In this document: piece by piece, positions 32,552 to 38,960 of the stretch | How positions within the stretch are numbered: the stretch's first letter is position 1 | Layout of the letters: every line of letters begins with the position of its first letter | Assembly (NCBI RefSeq): GCF_030145185.1 | Contig: NZ_JAQYWB010000048.1 | Location: 1 to 44,618 of the forward strand | Length of the DNA stretch: 44,618 bases | Reading direction: 5' to 3' | Origin: Desulfoluna sp. | GTDB taxonomy: Bacteria > Desulfobacterota > Desulfobacteria > Desulfobacterales > Desulfolunaceae | The notes under the pieces: generated by a model | Databases searched by the model: none | The model's input: the letters and a program-made list of their open reading frames with translations, nothing else | Told to the model about the DNA's origin: nothing | Made by a program: the position numbers and the translations under genes

Positions 32552-33781
32552 TTACTTGGCCCCCTCTTTACTTTGCGCGCTGCCTTTACCGGAAGGTTTT
32601 TCGTTTCCGGTTCGAATGACCAATCCATCCACCGGGGTGGTGAGTTGGGTGAGGATGACCTGATCACCCTGGGAGAGACCGCTCTTTACATAAACGTTCC
32701 CCGCTTCCTTGCGGATAATCTCCACAGGGGCAATGGTGAGTTTCCCCTCTTTGGCGAGCCACACCTCCGAGCCGTTTTTAAGGGCCTTTTCCGGAAGGCC
32801 AATGACCTCTGTCAGAGGGGCTCCGTCGATCTCGGCCTTTACGTAGCTGTTGATGAGTAAGGGTGGGACCCCTGCCGCCTTTGCCTGACCCATGGGATCT
32901 CTTACTTCAAGGAGAAGGCGCGCCATGCGGGTGGCGGTGTTCAAGTCTCCCAGGAGCCTTAAAACGCGTCCTTTGAATACAGAGCCAGCCGGTGTGGTAA
33001 TACGGGCGGCGTTGCCCGGTGTGCTGCTTGTGAAGTTCAACCAGGGGAGATCCCTGACGGGGAGGGTGACCTCCACCCAGTAGACGCGGTCGCCGGTGAT
33101 CTCAGCCACCCCCTGATTGGCCTGGGCCAACGAGCCCTTGGCGAGAGTCCGGGTGAGAACCAATCCGCTGTAGGGGGCGGCTATGATGGTTCGGGAGAGC
33201 TCAATCTCTGCTTTACGAACCTCGATTTTTGCTAAGGCCACGCTGGCTTTGGCTTTGGCAAGTTGGGGTTTTCGAAGGGCCAGCCGCTTGTCTTTTACGG
33301 TACGTCCCATGGTGGCCTGCATGAGGTTTAGCTCATTTTGAGCCACCCGCTGGTTTCCCTCTTCCAGATCGAGATCAGCGATGGCTTGCTGGTGCTTGGC
33401 CTTGGCGGTGTCCAGGGCCAGCAGGAGGTCGGTCTCATCCAAGCGCATGAGGGGTTCGCCTTCGCGGATGCGTCCACCGGGTTCCAAATTGGGCGAGATC
33501 CATACCACATCCCCTGCCACGCGAACTTTAAGCTCGGTTTTATTGGATGGCATCACAGTGCCCATGGCGCTCAAGGTCACGGGGTGGTTTTCAGCTTTTA
33601 CCTTGAGCAATTCCACCAGTGGCGGTTTTGTTTTGGGCTTTTTCTTCTGTGCAGTGGGCTTGGATTTCATAAGGTAGACAGCAATACCACCTGCCAGAAG
33701 AAGAATCAGGACAGGGATAAGGACGTACAGAGGGGTTCTCTTTGATGTGGCTTTTGGCGGTATATGAGAGAGGGTGTCCAT
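32552..33781 (-). CDS. RND efflux periplasmic adaptor (membrane fusion protein)
   Basis: A 409-residue HlyD/AcrA-type adaptor linking the pump to the outer-membrane channel. An N-terminal membrane anchor (YVLIPVLILLLAGGIAVYL, about 19-38) replaces a lipid anchor. Then come a lipoyl half (VTLSAMGTVMP, GGRIREGEPLM), a helical hairpin (about 125-215) with a YSGLVLTRTLAKGSLAQ return, and beta-barrel and membrane-proximal domains. Lys- and Pro-rich residues follow the anchor (KKKPKTKPP). The start lies 8 bases after the TolC gene stop with a GGAG site inside it. No metal-binding His-rich C-terminus is seen, in keeping with a non-metal pump. Confidence 0.9.
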   Translation of the reverse strand: MDTLSHIPPKATSKRTPLYVLIPVLILLLAGGIAVYLMKSKPTAQKKKPKTKPPLVELLKVKAENHPVTLSAMGTVMPSNKTELKVRVAGDVVWISPNLEPGGRIREGEPLMRLDETDLLLALDTAKAKHQQAIADLDLEEGNQRVAQNELNLMQATMGRTVKDKRLALRKPQLAKAKASVALAKIEVRKAEIELSRTIIAAPYSGLVLTRTLAKGSLAQANQGVAEITGDRVYWVEVTLPVRDLPWLNFTSSTPGNAARITTPAGSVFKGRVLRLLGDLNTATRMARLLLEVRDPMGQAKAAGVPPLLINSYVKAEIDGAPLTEVIGLPEKALKNGSEVWLAKEGKLTIAPVEIIRKEAGNVYVKSGLSQGDQVILTQLTTPVDGLVIRTGNEKPSGKGSAQSKEGAK

Positions 33782-33789
33782 GGTTCTTC

Positions 33790-35220
33790 TTACTCCATTG
33801 TGATGCGTGCGCTTGGTGAGTCGGTGATACTGCGAGTCCAGTTGCCGCCCAGGGCTCGGTGGAGGGCGATGCGATTTTTAACGAGTTGAGCCTTTTCTTT
33901 TACAAGCTTGCGTTCCAGGGTCTGGAGATCCTTGAGCTCGGCCAGAAGGGTGACATAGTCAGAGACACCTTGTGTGTAACGGTTTTCTGTTTCCGTTAAG
34001 GTGAGACGGGAGGTGATAAGCTCTTGTTCCATGGCAGCGACGCTCTCTTTTTGTCTCACCTCACTCACCAGGGCATTTTCCACTTCAGAAAGGGCGGTAA
34101 GCACGGTTTTTCGGTAGGTGGCCAGGCGCTCTTCGGCCTGTGCCCGGGCGCGGAACACCTCGGCTTTGCGCCTGCCTGCATCGAAGATGGGGCCAGTGAG
34201 GTTGGCTGCCAGGTTGGTGAACCAGTTGTCAAAGAGGCTTTCAACTCCATCGGAGCCAAACCGTGCCCGGGCGGTGATGGAGAGAGCAGGAAGGCGATCC
34301 GCTCTGGCCGCTGAGATCTCCCACTCTTCGGCGCGGAGGGTGAGACCTGCCGAGCGGATATCCGGGCGCATGGCAAGTAAGTCTGCGGGAAGGCCCGTGG
34401 GGGGAATCTCGCCGGGCGCTGGAAGTTTTCTTGTTATCACCTCAGGCGCCATGCCCGGGGCTTTGCCCAGAAGAAGGGCCAGAGCGTTTTGATACCGGCT
34501 CTCCAGCTCCAAAAGGGAGGGGAGCTCCGAGGCCTGCTGCTCGATGACTTTTCGCTGCCTGAGCACATCCACGGCCGAGACCATGGAGTTCTCAAACCGC
34601 AGCTCCAGGGCATTCAGCAGGGTGCTGTTGAGCGCCATCTGGGATTTGAGCACAGCGATCTCGCCCCGCGTAGAGACCAGGTTTGTCCATGCTTCGGCCA
34701 CCTGGCCAGAGAGGGTCATGGCGGCGGTTTCCACATTGGCTCTGACTGCAAGAACCCGCTGGGATTCCGCCTGACTGAGGGCCCTGATGCGCCCCCAGAG
34801 ATCCACCTCGTAGGAGGCGGCAAGGCCAAGGTAGAGGGAGTCGGTGGTGCTGTTTACTGTGTCGTCTCCGCCGCGGCGGGTGGTGTCGGCCCCGGCTTCT
34901 GTGGAGAGGCTCGGGAAGAGCCCCGCTTTTTTGGTTTGGTGCAGGGCGGTGCTTTGTTTCAGTCGTGCCCAGGCCTCTTGCAGGGTGAGATTCTCCTGCA
35001 GGGCCTCGTCCATCAGGGCGTTGAGTTCGTCGCTGTTGAAGGAGATCCACCAGCGGCTCTCTTCCGCCGGTGAGGACTCGGGATACAGGCTGTACCGCTC
35101 CGGAAGCGGGAGCAGACCCTGGGACGCCTTCGGCGGAGGAAAGGTGCTGCAGGCCGCAGCGCCCAGGAGAAGGGTGGCCATGCAACCCTTTAAAATTCGG
35201 TTTCGGGCTAAAAATACCAT
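33790..35220 (-). CDS. TolC-family outer-membrane channel lipoprotein (NodT/CusC type)
   Basis: A 476-residue outer-membrane factor. The N-terminus has a hydrophobic stretch and a lipobox ending in cysteine (LLLGAAAC), so it is probably a lipoprotein of the NodT/OprM type. Mature sequence begins STFPPPKASQG, and two OEP repeats follow with typical motifs (WWISFNSDELNALMDEAL, GLAASYEVDLWGRI, YTQGVSDYVTLL). The ATG at 35220 has an AAGGA site. It is the first gene of the channel-adaptor-pump operon. The 346-base gap to the sigma gene upstream contains two repeat copies. Confidence 0.93.
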   Translation of the reverse strand: MVFLARNRILKGCMATLLLGAAACSTFPPPKASQGLLPLPERYSLYPESSPAEESRWWISFNSDELNALMDEALQENLTLQEAWARLKQSTALHQTKKAGLFPSLSTEAGADTTRRGGDDTVNSTTDSLYLGLAASYEVDLWGRIRALSQAESQRVLAVRANVETAAMTLSGQVAEAWTNLVSTRGEIAVLKSQMALNSTLLNALELRFENSMVSAVDVLRQRKVIEQQASELPSLLELESRYQNALALLLGKAPGMAPEVITRKLPAPGEIPPTGLPADLLAMRPDIRSAGLTLRAEEWEISAARADRLPALSITARARFGSDGVESLFDNWFTNLAANLTGPIFDAGRRKAEVFRARAQAEERLATYRKTVLTALSEVENALVSEVRQKESVAAMEQELITSRLTLTETENRYTQGVSDYVTLLAELKDLQTLERKLVKEKAQLVKNRIALHRALGGNWTRSITDSPSARITME

Positions 35221-35255
35221 TAAAAATCCTTAAAAATGGACAAATATAAAGAAAT

Positions 35256-35430
35256 GCCTTCTATGGTTAAAGTGCCCAAAAGAAGCCTCCGGCGGCAAGG
35301 TGGCGCCACCTTGAAAGCGGGTTTGCGAATGCGCATCGGGAGTCGTTATTCCGGGCTGAAATGCGTCCGCATTCGCTTGAAGTACAAGGAAATGCACAGT
35401 GCGTCGCAAGTGCATGAGCTGCCGGTGCTT
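35256..35430 (+). repeat. Dispersed repeat copy H (long form)
   Basis: In plus orientation: leader GCCTTCTATGGTTAAAGT, GCCTCCGGCGGC (35285-35296), dyad AAGGTG-GCGC-CACCTT, then GAAAGCGGGTTTGCGAATGCG, a segment matching GAATGCGGACGCAT and CAGTGCGTCGCAAGTG. It matches copies E and F over about 150 bases, inverted relative to them. A one-base insertion near CCGGGCTGAAATGC shifts the frame compared with F. It sits 36 bases upstream of the TolC gene start. Confidence 0.87.
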
Positions 35431-35446
35431 TCGTGTCAATTCACGA

Positions 35447-35458
35447 ATTAATATTAAT
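35447..35458. other. AT-rich 12-bp palindrome between the TolC and sigma genes
   Basis: ATTAATATTAAT is a perfect palindrome in otherwise GC-rich sequence, between repeat copies H and I. On the minus strand a TTGACA follows at 35439-35434, but a good -10 is missing. It may mark a promoter or operator of the efflux operon. Confidence 0.3.
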
Positions 35459-35512
35459 CAGAATGACTCCGATGCCAAGACCAGAAGTCCTGTTTGCCTA
35501 ACTTTTCAAAAG

Positions 35513-35540
35513 TTTGGCCCCCGGCAGGGCCGCCGGAGGC
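35513..35540 (-). repeat. Dispersed repeat copy I (degenerate), just past the ECF sigma gene
   Basis: In minus orientation GCCTCCGGCGGC (overlapping the arm) is followed by a partial dyad (CCCTGCCGGGGGCC). It lies 26 bases downstream of the sigma gene stop at 35567 and faces copy H, as copy C faces copy B between moxR and the VWA gene. Confidence 0.6.
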
Positions 35541-35566
35541 GTTTCCCCTTGTTTCTGAAATCCATG

Positions 35567-36133
35567 TCAAGCCGCTGTCGCCTGCAGGCGCTGCCGCAGG
35601 CTGCGCCGCGCCCGGACGAGGAGGGACTCCACGGCGGAGAGGGTCAGGCCCATGACCTCGGATATCTCTGCGTAGGAGAGCTCCTGGGTGTGGCGAAGGA
35701 CCATGGCCGTGCGCTGGTTTTCGGGCAGGGTGTCCAGGGCCAGGGAGAGGGAGTGTCGGCCCTCTTTGCGGCTTAAGCTGTCAAGGGCCGAGGGGCTGGG
35801 GTCCATCTTCAGGGCCTCCTCCCGGGAGTCATCCAGGGGGGTGGGACGTTTTTTCCGGGCGGCGTCGATGAGCAGGTTGCGGCACACTTTGTATAAAAAG
35901 GCCTTTACACTGCCCGAGGTGTCAAAGCCGTGTCGGTTTCTGAAGAGGCGCAGGAAGGTCTCCTGGACCACATCTTCAGCCTCTTCCTTTACCCGGCAGA
36001 ACCTCAGGGCATAACTGTAGAGTCCGTGCTGATGGCGTTCCACCAGCACGCGAAATGCCCGCTCTTTGTCGGCCGCAAGGGCCGTCATCAAGGCGGCATC
36101 GTCCATTTTTTTCCAGGGTGTTCCAAAATGCAT
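35567..36133 (-). CDS. ECF-family RNA polymerase sigma factor (CnrH-like position)
   Basis: A 188-residue extracytoplasmic-function sigma factor. Region 2 lies at about 12-85: AFRVLVERHQHGLYSYALRF, then CRVKEEAEDVVQETFLRLF with the conserved DVVQETF motif, and KAFLYKVCRNLLID. Region 4 lies at about 130-180 (LPENQRTAMVLRH, ELSYAEISEVMGLTLSAVES). The usual start is the ATG at 36133; the ATG at 36106 (MDDAALM) is an alternative. It is the third gene in the order anti-sigma, sensor, sigma and precedes the TolC-adaptor-pump operon. It probably directs transcription of that pump or of its own operon (inference). Confidence 0.9.
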   Translation of the reverse strand: MHFGTPWKKMDDAALMTALAADKERAFRVLVERHQHGLYSYALRFCRVKEEAEDVVQETFLRLFRNRHGFDTSGSVKAFLYKVCRNLLIDAARKKRPTPLDDSREEALKMDPSPSALDSLSRKEGRHSLSLALDTLPENQRTAMVLRHTQELSYAEISEVMGLTLSAVESLLVRARRSLRQRLQATAA

Positions 36134-36150
36134 TTCAGAGGGTCCCTGAA

Positions 36151-36642
36151 TCAGTGATCCGCCTTTTTCAAGTCAGCTATTTTGTCTCGATGGCGCCGAA
36201 CCAGTTCACCGGCGTTGGCATACATCAAGGTCATTTTATCTGGAGGCAGGATGTGCCTCATATTAAAGGTGTAGTCAAAGTCAAGCGTGGTGAGGGCCTT
36301 TCCAATGCGTTCCTCCTTGAGGTGACGCGTTTCAAGCTCTTTTCGAGACATGGCCGGGTTTTTTTCAAGCAGGGCCAGGGTTTCTAATTTGAAATCTAAT
36401 TTTTTGACGATGAGGGCGGCGCGTTGATCCATAAAAACCTCGAGCAGATCGGTGGCCTGCTGAAAGACCTCGTCCGGGAGGTCAAGGTTTTTAAGAAGCG
36501 ACATGTGCAGCGAATAAGCCCGAATGGGGTGTCTTGGGGCCTGATGTTCTGATGGCGTATGTCCCACGAGGGTGGCGATAAGAAAGCCGGCGTTGAGACA
36601 GAGGGAAAAAGCCAGAAGAATAAGGTTTCTTTTTCGGGTCAT
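36151..36642 (-). CDS. Periplasmic Spy/CpxP/CnrX-like heavy-metal sensor protein
   Basis: A 163-residue membrane-anchored periplasmic protein. An N-terminal helix (LILLAFSLCLNAGFLIATLVG) is followed by a helical domain with LDLPDEVFQQATDLLEVFMD, KELETRHLKEERIGKAL and LPPDKMTLMYANAGEL, matching the periplasmic heavy-metal sensor / Spy-CpxP family, in which CnrX binds Ni and Co. Histidines cluster early (H28, H33, H38, H46), and a MRHILPPDKM segment follows later, but I cannot say whether the known CnrX ligands are conserved. Its start overlaps the anti-sigma stop by four bases (36639-36642), so the two are coupled. It likely senses a periplasmic signal and releases the sigma factor through the anti-sigma protein. 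Confidence 0.78.
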   Translation of the reverse strand: MTRKRNLILLAFSLCLNAGFLIATLVGHTPSEHQAPRHPIRAYSLHMSLLKNLDLPDEVFQQATDLLEVFMDQRAALIVKKLDFKLETLALLEKNPAMSRKELETRHLKEERIGKALTTLDFDYTFNMRHILPPDKMTLMYANAGELVRRHRDKIADLKKADH

Positions 36643-37076
36643 AGGATGTCTCCGTTGTCACTGAGGAGATACCCGAGATAGGGGTCTTCCTGATCGGCCT
36701 TGATACTGGCGATTTCCAGGTCGGTGGCGTTGGAGTCCCAGGCACCCTGGGCAGAATATCCCAGGAGTCCCCCCGTCAGGAGCCCCACGAGCACAACCGC
36801 CCAGCCGATACGGCCGAACAGAAAACCAAAAAAGTCGAAGGAAACATAGGGTGATCGCGTTTCACGCTCCCGGGCAAGGAGGATGCGGGTGGTCAGTTCC
36901 CTGTTCGGCGCGGGGGCGGGGAGGTGTTTGAACTCATCGAAGAGACGGGTGAGCTCATTGACTTCAGCGCGGCACCGGGGGCATTGGGCGAGGTGGGCGT
37001 GAAGCGCCGCCTCCCTTTGCCGGTCAAGGGTCCGGTCCACATAAGCGTGAAGAGTCTTTTCATGTGGGTGTTCCAT
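36639..37076 (-). CDS. Zinc-finger (zf-HC2) transmembrane anti-sigma factor
   Basis: A 145-residue anti-sigma factor. The N-terminal cytoplasmic zinc-binding domain shows H28-x3-C32-x2-C35 (HAHLAQCPRC), the ZAS/zf-HC2 signature. One membrane helix (about 88-108, GRIGWAVVLVGLLTGGLLGY) and a periplasmic tail of about 35 residues follow. The ATG at 37076 has only a weak GGTGA site; an in-frame ATG at 37088 is possible. A weak promoter (TGTATA-17-CATAAT, 37168-37140 on the minus strand) lies upstream. It sits before the sensor and sigma genes, the cnrY position, although CnrY itself has no zinc finger. Confidence 0.85.
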   Translation of the reverse strand: MEHPHEKTLHAYVDRTLDRQREAALHAHLAQCPRCRAEVNELTRLFDEFKHLPAPAPNRELTTRILLARERETRSPYVSFDFFGFLFGRIGWAVVLVGLLTGGLLGYSAQGAWDSNATDLEIASIKADQEDPYLGYLLSDNGDIL

Positions 37077-37229
37077 AAAGATCACCATGGGGTTGACGGT
37101 TGGCTGCTTTTTTAAAGTGTATGGGATGATGCGGGTGTCATTATGTGACGCCTGAATCCTGATATACATACAACGAACCCGATTTCAAAATCCTGCGGTT
37201 TTTTATTTAATCCGGAATTTTGCTCTTCC

Positions 37230-38234
37230 TCACGCTTTGATCCCTTCCATGATGGCGGCGCCGGTGGGGCTGCCGTAGTCGATGCGGCGGATGGCGGTCA
37301 GGCCGCTGCTTTCCATCATGGCCCCGAGCTCTGAGTCGCTGTAAGCCCGGCCATTGTCGGTCACGGCCAGCATGTTGAGGCTGAAAAGCGCGGGAAAGAG
37401 GGGGCTGTCTTTGGACGTGTCCAGGATGAATTCATGGATGAGGAGTTTGCCGCCGGGGTGAAGGGTCGCGGTGGCTCTGGCAATAACAGACCGGGCTTGA
37501 TCTTCTCCTTCTCCGTGGAGAATATGGGAGAGCCAGGCGGCATCGAAGCGATCGTTTTCGTTAAAGCTATTTTGGATGAAGTCAAAAGGGCAGAATCCCA
37601 CGCGGTCGCCCATGAGATGTTTTTCAATAATGCCTCTGGCAAAGGGTTCGGTATCGGGCAGGTCGTAAACCCAGGCCTTGAGTTGGGGATTTTTTTTGCA
37701 GAAGTGGATGGCATAGGTGCCGGGGCCGCCTCCGAGGTCCAGAAGGGTCGCGCAGTGGGAGAGGTCCACGGCTTGGGCAACCGCCGGGGCGAAAAAGGAG
37801 GCGTTGTTGTACATCCCCAGGAGGAAGCTCTCATGCTCCTCTTTGGTGCGGTCCCGTCTTTCGTGCTGGACGGGGGCTCCGGTGAGGGCCGCCTCATCCA
37901 GACGTTCCCATGAGGCCATCAGGTGGTGGTGATGAAGGAGGATGTGGCCGATGTAATCCGGTGATTCCCGGGTGAGGGATTGGAGGGCGAAGGGTGTGTT
38001 GCTGTAGGTTTCTCCCCCTTTGCTCAGGAGTTCCATGGCTGAGAGGGCGTTAAGCAGGGTGCTCAGGCCCCGTGGGTTCCCATGGATCCGCTGCGCGATC
38101 TCCTCTGCTGTTAAAGCCTCGCCTCCGATGAGGGTAAAGAGGCCGAGCTTGACCCCGGCATGAAGGGTGCAACTTCTCCAGTAGGCGCCGGAGGCTTCCA
38201 TTAACGAGCCTGGATTCCACGGAACATGAGACAT
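37230..38234 (-). CDS. SAM-dependent O-methyltransferase (acetylserotonin/hydroxyneurosporene type)
   Basis: A 334-residue class I methyltransferase with an N-terminal winged-helix dimerisation domain (about 15-100, ALTAEEIAQRIHGNPRGLSTLLNAL) and a C-terminal Rossmann domain. SAM motif I reads LLDLGGGPGTYAIHF, followed by DLPDTEPFA and a FDAAWLSHILHGE stretch in the catalytic-histidine region, then GGKLLIHEFIL. This architecture is shared by O-methyltransferases of secondary metabolism and by members with other roles in anaerobes. The ATG has an AGGAGA site. It stands between the anti-sigma gene and the second efflux locus, and shares no obvious pathway with either. Substrate unknown. Confidence 0.82.
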   Translation of the reverse strand: MSHVPWNPGSLMEASGAYWRSCTLHAGVKLGLFTLIGGEALTAEEIAQRIHGNPRGLSTLLNALSAMELLSKGGETYSNTPFALQSLTRESPDYIGHILLHHHHLMASWERLDEAALTGAPVQHERRDRTKEEHESFLLGMYNNASFFAPAVAQAVDLSHCATLLDLGGGPGTYAIHFCKKNPQLKAWVYDLPDTEPFARGIIEKHLMGDRVGFCPFDFIQNSFNENDRFDAAWLSHILHGEGEDQARSVIARATATLHPGGKLLIHEFILDTSKDSPLFPALFSLNMLAVTDNGRAYSDSELGAMMESSGLTAIRRIDYGSPTGAAIMEGIKA

Positions 38235-38542
38235 GGTGTATTCTCCTGGGTTGAAAAACAGAACATGGATGCATACAAAGGATGGCGTATTTTATCCTGA
38301 TTGCAGCGGCTTGTCGAGACATGAAGCCTTTTCTACGAGGTTGTGGTGAAAACCCGATGACGACGCCCTGAGAGCCCGAAGCGGTCTGCTTGTTTCGTTG
38401 TTTTTTTCCATGATGTGTGGCCGCTGCTTTTCCTCGTTCTTGCTGAATTTTTTGTTCCGCAACTTCAGGCCTGTTGTCAGTGGTGACGAGTTGAGTTAGG
38501 ATGTTTGTTACTGGACCCTCCTTTTGGGTGGCGTGTCATATC

Positions 38543-38552
38543 ATATCGATAT
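38543..38552. promoter_or_regulatory. ATATCGATAT palindrome upstream of the second efflux locus
   Basis: A perfect 10-bp palindrome in an AT-rich patch, 410 bases before the fusion-channel gene and 310 bases before the methyltransferase start. Possible operator; no regulator gene is adjacent. Confidence 0.25.
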
Positions 38553-38662
38553 AAATCAGGTTGAATGGCAGCTATGGACCGTCATCTTCTCTGATGACCC
38601 GGTTGATCATCGATTAAAAAGCCTTCCGTAAAATAGTTAATCAAACACATACCTGCGTGGGA

Positions 38663-38709
38663 ATCGTCCCCTGTTCCAGAGTCATTCCTCGATCAGGGGA
38701 CGATCTTTT
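38663..38709 (+). terminator. Large hairpin with T-run in the fusion-channel leader
   Basis: ATCGTCCCCTG (38663-38673) and CAGGGGACGAT (38694-38704) are perfect 11-bp arms with a 20-base loop, followed by CTTTT. It lies 256 bases before the fusion-channel gene on the plus strand and could act as an attenuator or terminator, or mark a small RNA end. Confidence 0.4.
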
Positions 38710-38960
38710 AAGGCCCTTCTCCTTGTCGTGTCGCTTGCTGTCCCTCTGGTTTGAAAAAAATCGCAGGTTTTTTTCCAGCGATGCGTTTTATATGAAAACT
38801 CTGAAATTCAGGCGTGTGTGTGCTGATGTTTGTCACCCGCATCTCATGGCCCGTCAGTGGGGGGGCATGATCTTGGGTCCCGGATTTGACCGGTTTGGTT
38901 TTGACGCGGCTGTCCGCGGGAGTGTGAATGCAGTATTTACGATATGAAGGAGTCACCACC

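Larger units (their letters stand above)
38235..38960. other. 726-base intergenic region between the methyltransferase and the fusion-channel gene
   Basis: Divergent genes share this stretch, so it should hold two promoters and any operator of the efflux locus. Visible are a palindrome ATATCGATAT (38543-38552) within TCATATCATATCGATATAAATC and the hairpin at 38663-38704. No convincing -35/-10 pair was found on the plus strand. Open frames here show no family features. Confidence 0.5.
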
